Shown here one piece after another: positions 61,701-64,000 of a DNA stretch of 64,000 nt. Both the position numbers and the translations under genes were made by a program. Every line of letters begins with the position of its first letter. Position 1 is the stretch's first letter. The stretch covers positions 1 to 64,000 of the forward strand of contig NZ_JBALOV010000013.1 of assembly GCF_036965045.1 (NCBI RefSeq), written 5' to 3'. The DNA is from Ferdinandcohnia sp036965045. Lineage in GTDB: Bacteria > Bacillota > Bacilli > Bacillales > Bacillaceae_L. The notes under the pieces were generated by a model. That model was given only the letters and a program-made list of their open reading frames with translations. It was not told the DNA's origin and made no database searches.

Positions 61701-62148
61701 CAATTTTACCTTCACTTATAACAGTACCTAATGGAGCTTTCGTATTATTAATATCGAAGAAATCCCCATTTACACCGGCAATAGCACCTGCTTTTTTTGC
61801 CATTTCAGACAACGGTTTAGCTGATGATACACTACCAGGAAATAGTAAGTCTGTTGAAATACTGTTATTACTAAGGTCTATCGTCATTATCTCCCCATTT
61901 AACCAACCTCGAGCATCAAATCTTTCAAAACTAGTTAGTTCTACACTAGGGCCAATCGGTGATGTCGTTTGATTTGAAACAAGCGTCTTGCCAGCTGGAC
62001 CAACAAAAATAACCGGTTCAGTTCTATCTGATGAGGTTGATCGAGCTTGCGCAACATCTGACGGTTGGTTTTCTGCATATACCGTTGGCGCAAGTGGCAC
62101 GGTAATCGCAGACGCAAATAGTACATTTCTCCACCATTTTACATTCAT
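58774..62148 (-). CDS. Secreted phosphodiester glycosidase - metallophosphoesterase fusion
   Basis: 1124 aa. Residues 1-25 are a signal peptide. A phosphodiester glycosidase (NAGPA) domain spans ~60-400: GINGDFFDI, TAVGFSEDRKTMILAAIDGR, and YALNLDGGGSTTMV. A Big2/Ig-like and a galactose-binding-like region follow (~405-760, with LGLWVKGDGNGAW-type segment). A calcineurin-type phosphoesterase spans ~770-1010: FAVLADSQF (D-x-Q in place of D-x-H), VINGDLVD, PGNHEIMG, MAHHPTR, IGGHAHTV. A beta-sandwich tail ends the protein. The pair suggests removal of a GlcNAc-type cap from a phosphodiester and then the phosphate, outside the cell. ATG 62148 with GAGGGGAGATTC. No AGAC-box seen. Confidence 0.9.
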   Translation of the reverse strand: MNVKWWRNVLFASAITVPLAPTVYAENQPSDVAQARSTSSDRTEPVIFVGPAGKTLVSNQTTSPIGPSVELTSFERFDARGWLNGEIMTIDLSNNSISTDLLFPGSVSSAKPLSEMAKKAGAIAGVNGDFFDINNTKAPLGTVISEGKIVKGPQGSHTLTASVGKNGLGYISTILLDGKVKLPNGEVTLDALNQYGISKDGIGLYTSVWGSAERSQSGSPVYEVMVVDGKVTSVTEGAGSGVLAENAFVLIGREKGAELLKDLAVGDEVTVEYAPKTDIDVSFAVGGNIKLVENGEVISNLDDTTSAPRTAVGFSEDRKTMILAAIDGRQTDSRGMTFKELADLMKEYGAHYALNLDGGGSTTMVARKTGTEDVKVVNQPSDGIERSVPNGIGIFAKSGSGELTSFEVDTIFDSDKSKRVFPGLTRTFIGLGHDENYSPVSVGEIQWKALPADVGNFEDDGIFRAKKSGNAIAQAQVKSSKGSMEITVLGKLDRIEASDARLSLELGKQSSFSVNGYDKDGYSAPIEARDVSLDYNETVISIMENVDGSYTVVPKKDGESALITITVDDKVTYLPVTIGLASENVDDFENIYGWSFTKYPNEVGASMSHVNGRNGKGIELSYDFSTSTATRAAYLQASPTIELPGDLQKIGLWVKGDGNGAWLRTVIEDAGNTRYTLTLADKVDWDGWKYVEATVPEGVRYPVKLWRIYPVETNKNKQYSGQLVFDDVTAKVPTSIDVPEQTKVPDPLIIQNGVIDKGRWTFAVLADSQFVAKSPNSSQVQMARESLRQIVAANPDFLVINGDLVDTAWEEDFELAEQILQEEVGDKLPIYYIPGNHEIMGPGTLDNFLEVYENNRYTFDHKGTRFILLDSSAGSLRTSDFQQLLDLKKTLTEAATDPSVKNIVVMAHHPTRDPLPTKNSQLSDRKESNLLEQFLTEFRQSSGGKGALFIGGHAHTVSVERVEGVPYMVVGPSGKAPYGSADAGGFYEWTMFGVDPTPVPANANGQSTVSGTDWIQAEVNPLLLDITLQAPARIKAGETVKVEATGHQKDNLNFPLRYPATVQWQGSENIFIGSGEELARAEASGKYTALFNYETGNLKALTAGEIFLKVEANGMTKEQIFSIE

Positions 62149-62488
62149 TCATGAATCTCCCCTCTACTAAAATATAATTTTAAAATATACAGAATATTCT
62201 TGAAGTGTATTTTCATTATATCAAGAATCTATTTAAAGATTAACTACAGATTATTAAGCATTTATTGCCGTATTAATAAGTTTTTACAGGAAAAAAGTAG
62301 GAAAATTTTTTACATGCACCAGGAGATTGACCTCCAAAACAGGTCTAAGGTTTTGAATTTTAAAGAGAGGATTCTATTTAATTCACAGGAATTATTTTAA
62401 AAACAGGAAAAAAGGCCTGAATCTATTTCTAGATTTCAAGCCTTTAATAGGAAGCTCGGGACATGGAACCTTTCCCTCTGTTCCAAAA
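62149..62488. other. Spacer upstream of the NAGPA fusion gene
   Basis: No gene that I can support. On the minus strand TATAAT preceded at 17 bp by TTAATC is a possible promoter for the fusion gene. The terminator of the next gene is at the right end. Confidence 0.4.
62410..62446 (-). terminator. Terminator after the polytopic membrane protein gene
   Basis: AAAGGC-TGAA-TCTA pairs with TAGA-TTCA-GCCTTT around a 4-base loop; the minus strand continues TTTTTTCC. Confidence 0.8.
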
Positions 62489-63862
62489 CTACAGTAGAAA
62501 GTAAGCAACTAGTGTTCCGATAATTCCCATTACGATTGCAAATGGCATGTTTTGTATGGTGATTCGATATGGGCTTTGTTGAGTACTCATAGAGGTTAAA
62601 GTAACAAGTAAACCGTACGTTCCTACTGTAAAGGTAGCAACTGAGCCACTAATGAGAACAAGAGCAATACTAACGGGATTCATTACGTCTAATAATGGTG
62701 TAATCATACCCGCTAAAATACCAACTGTCGCGATTGGATGGATACCAAACATACTAAGGATTACAAAAATTGCTTGTATGAGGAACAAGATAAGCATCGG
62801 ATAATCGGAAACATACGACAATGGCTTTTGAATCACTTCTAAAAACTCTGTATCTCCTAAACTAGTGGAAAATAAGGAAAGTGAGATAAATAATACGATA
62901 AAATTTTGCATTGTATTGGTTTTCGTTTTCCAACTTTTCCATCCAATTGCCCAAAAGCTTCTCCTTCTTTTCAAGAGTAACGACCAAATGAAAGCAAATG
63001 GGAAAATAAGGATTGTTACAGTTAAAATAAAGCTTAAATTAAATAGACTTCCAATCAATATAACAAGGACTAGGAATAAGACTAATGCAAAGATAAACTG
63101 AATCATTTTTCTCACTAATACTGTTTTATTGGTTATGGATTGCTTATTACGACTTGTTTGTTCAAATTTGTATTTTTTATAATAAAAACGTCCAAAAAGT
63201 GAGTCTAATATATAGGCAATAACCGCCATCAAAATGAGCCATGGTAAGAGTGTGACATAATCTACACCTGTGGCAAATATGGAAACGGCAACCATGATCT
63301 CCAATGGACTCCATAATAGCGCTAATGAATAACCTCTTAGGGATGCTGTTGTAATAAATGAATTACGAATCTCTTTACTAAACGAAGATAAGGTGCTCTT
63401 AAGTACATCTTGTGAAATGGTGGCAGCTGATAAATTTAAAAAAGCCGCAAGAATATGCGTCGTTAAAGAACTTCGTGGATATAATTTACCAAGGTCTGCG
63501 ACATTTACTTTCATCATAAGATTCAAATTACGGTCAAATCTTCCACTCCGCACAATGCTATTCATCCAAGGCAGCATCGCTAAAAGGGTTAAAAGTGACA
63601 GATTTGAAGTTAATAAACTAGGAATGACATGAAATGACTGCCCTGTTGTAAAAAATAAATATCCCCCTATTCCTAAAAATGCTCCTCCAAGAATCTTGAA
63701 AAGCCCCGATGCCAAAGGAAATGACACAATTAGCATAAAGATTGCAAGAACTCCAAGTATGTAATTGATCGTCTCACTATCTATAAAAACATTTATCGTA
63801 TGAAGTAAGAATACAAGTGAGTAAAAAATGTAAAGATAGCGGAACAATGGAAATTGTTTCAT
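62489..63862 (-). CDS. Polytopic membrane protein, probable transporter
   Basis: A 457-aa hydrophobic protein with about 12 predicted membrane segments in two halves separated by a basic cytoplasmic loop (residues ~225-250: KYKFEQTSRNKQSITNK). Short re-entrant-like segments (HILAAFLNLSAATIS; HPIATVGILAGMITPLL; SGSVATFTVGTYGLLVTL) resemble ion-transporter superfamily (citrate/lactate/TRAP-large-like) permeases. I do not recognise the family. ATG 63862 with AAGGAGG. No solute-binding partner is present. Confidence 0.72.
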   Translation of the reverse strand: MKQFPLFRYLYIFYSLVFLLHTINVFIDSETINYILGVLAIFMLIVSFPLASGLFKILGGAFLGIGGYLFFTTGQSFHVIPSLLTSNLSLLTLLAMLPWMNSIVRSGRFDRNLNLMMKVNVADLGKLYPRSSLTTHILAAFLNLSAATISQDVLKSTLSSFSKEIRNSFITTASLRGYSLALLWSPLEIMVAVSIFATGVDYVTLLPWLILMAVIAYILDSLFGRFYYKKYKFEQTSRNKQSITNKTVLVRKMIQFIFALVLFLVLVILIGSLFNLSFILTVTILIFPFAFIWSLLLKRRRSFWAIGWKSWKTKTNTMQNFIVLFISLSLFSTSLGDTEFLEVIQKPLSYVSDYPMLILFLIQAIFVILSMFGIHPIATVGILAGMITPLLDVMNPVSIALVLISGSVATFTVGTYGLLVTLTSMSTQQSPYRITIQNMPFAIVMGIIGTLVAYFLL

Positions 63863-63954
63863 TTTTTCCTCCTTCTAAGATGTTTAAATCAAACAATCAA
63901 AGTATAGCATAGGAGGAAAAAACTACAAGATAATTACCAATTATTACTGAAAGA

Positions 63955-64000
63955 TTATAAGATTTTCTTTCCAACCCCAGTGTCATTCACGATAAACACC
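63955..64000 (-). CDS. C-terminal end of a gene running off the window (tentative)
   Basis: On the minus strand one frame reads VFIVNDTGVGKKIL and then stops at 63955. It is the only frame open over this stretch with normal codon use, and it is in the same direction as the next gene, but 14 residues cannot be identified. Confidence 0.3.
   Translation of the reverse strand, partial: VFIVNDTGVGKKIL

Overview
The window looks like chromosomal DNA of an endospore-forming Bacillaceae (Bacillus/Neobacillus-like). It is AT-rich, has strong GGAGG-type ribosome binding sites with many TTG/GTG starts, and carries the Bacillus gene order yozD-yodN-yozE-yokU-kamA-yodPQRST, a YjcZ spore protein and an iron-export FetAB pair. 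No rRNA, tRNA or CRISPR array was recognised. Species cannot be fixed from the sequence alone.

Left part (1-11.2 kb): a lysine 2,3-aminomutase / beta-lysine cluster on the minus strand (yodT, yodS, yodR, yodQ, yodP, a sigma-54 activator kamR, kamA, yokU, yozE, yodN). A sigma-54 (-24/-12) promoter sits between kamR and kamA. yodT looks broken only because two contigs were joined with NN and a duplicated 5-base end. A thioredoxin-reductase-like flavoprotein and an uncalled 44-aa YjcZ gene follow.

11.4-17.7 kb: an M20 amidohydrolase, a LysM/SleB-type cell wall hydrolase, fetB-fetA, then a complete 1754-bp IS1595-family insertion sequence with 26-bp inverted repeats, an 8-bp target duplication and a passenger gene, and an unrecognised 185-aa protein.

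17.8-57.8 kb: the most interesting region, a large glycan-utilisation locus. A 12-gene minus-strand operon (NAD epimerase, DapA-family aldolase/lyase, MDR dehydrogenase, NagA, GH20-like, GH1, two Gfo/Idh oxidoreductases, FAD oxidoreductase, a glutaminase-like-fold/six-hairpin protein, a DUF4838-like protein, an SGNH hydrolase) diverges from a regulator combining an intact GGEEF nucleotide-cyclase-like domain with a C-terminal winged helix. Next to it lie an ABC sugar importer without an ATPase, a third Gfo/Idh, a GNAT protein, YesL, CorA, a second FAD oxidoreductase (apparently frameshifted at an A8 tract), and four secreted proteins sharing a distinctive beta-propeller, two of them preceded or followed by cohesin-like, Big2, FIMAH or Lys/Pro/Gly-rich modules.

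A previously unnamed promoter element ties this locus together: in the direction of transcription TTAAAGAC, then AGAC 11 bp after the first AGAC, abutting a TTGTCA -35 box that is followed at 16-17 bp by a good -10. It occurs upstream of the 12-gene operon, the ABC operon, the GNAT gene, the second FAD oxidoreductase and the 1280-aa propeller protein, and a diverged copy lies in the regulator's own leader. I infer that the GGEEF-winged-helix protein activates the locus through this box and represses itself.

Right end (57.9-64 kb): a small zinc-ribbon protein, a bacterial SET-domain protein, a secreted fusion of phosphodiester glycosidase (NAGPA) and metallophosphoesterase, and a polytopic membrane protein.
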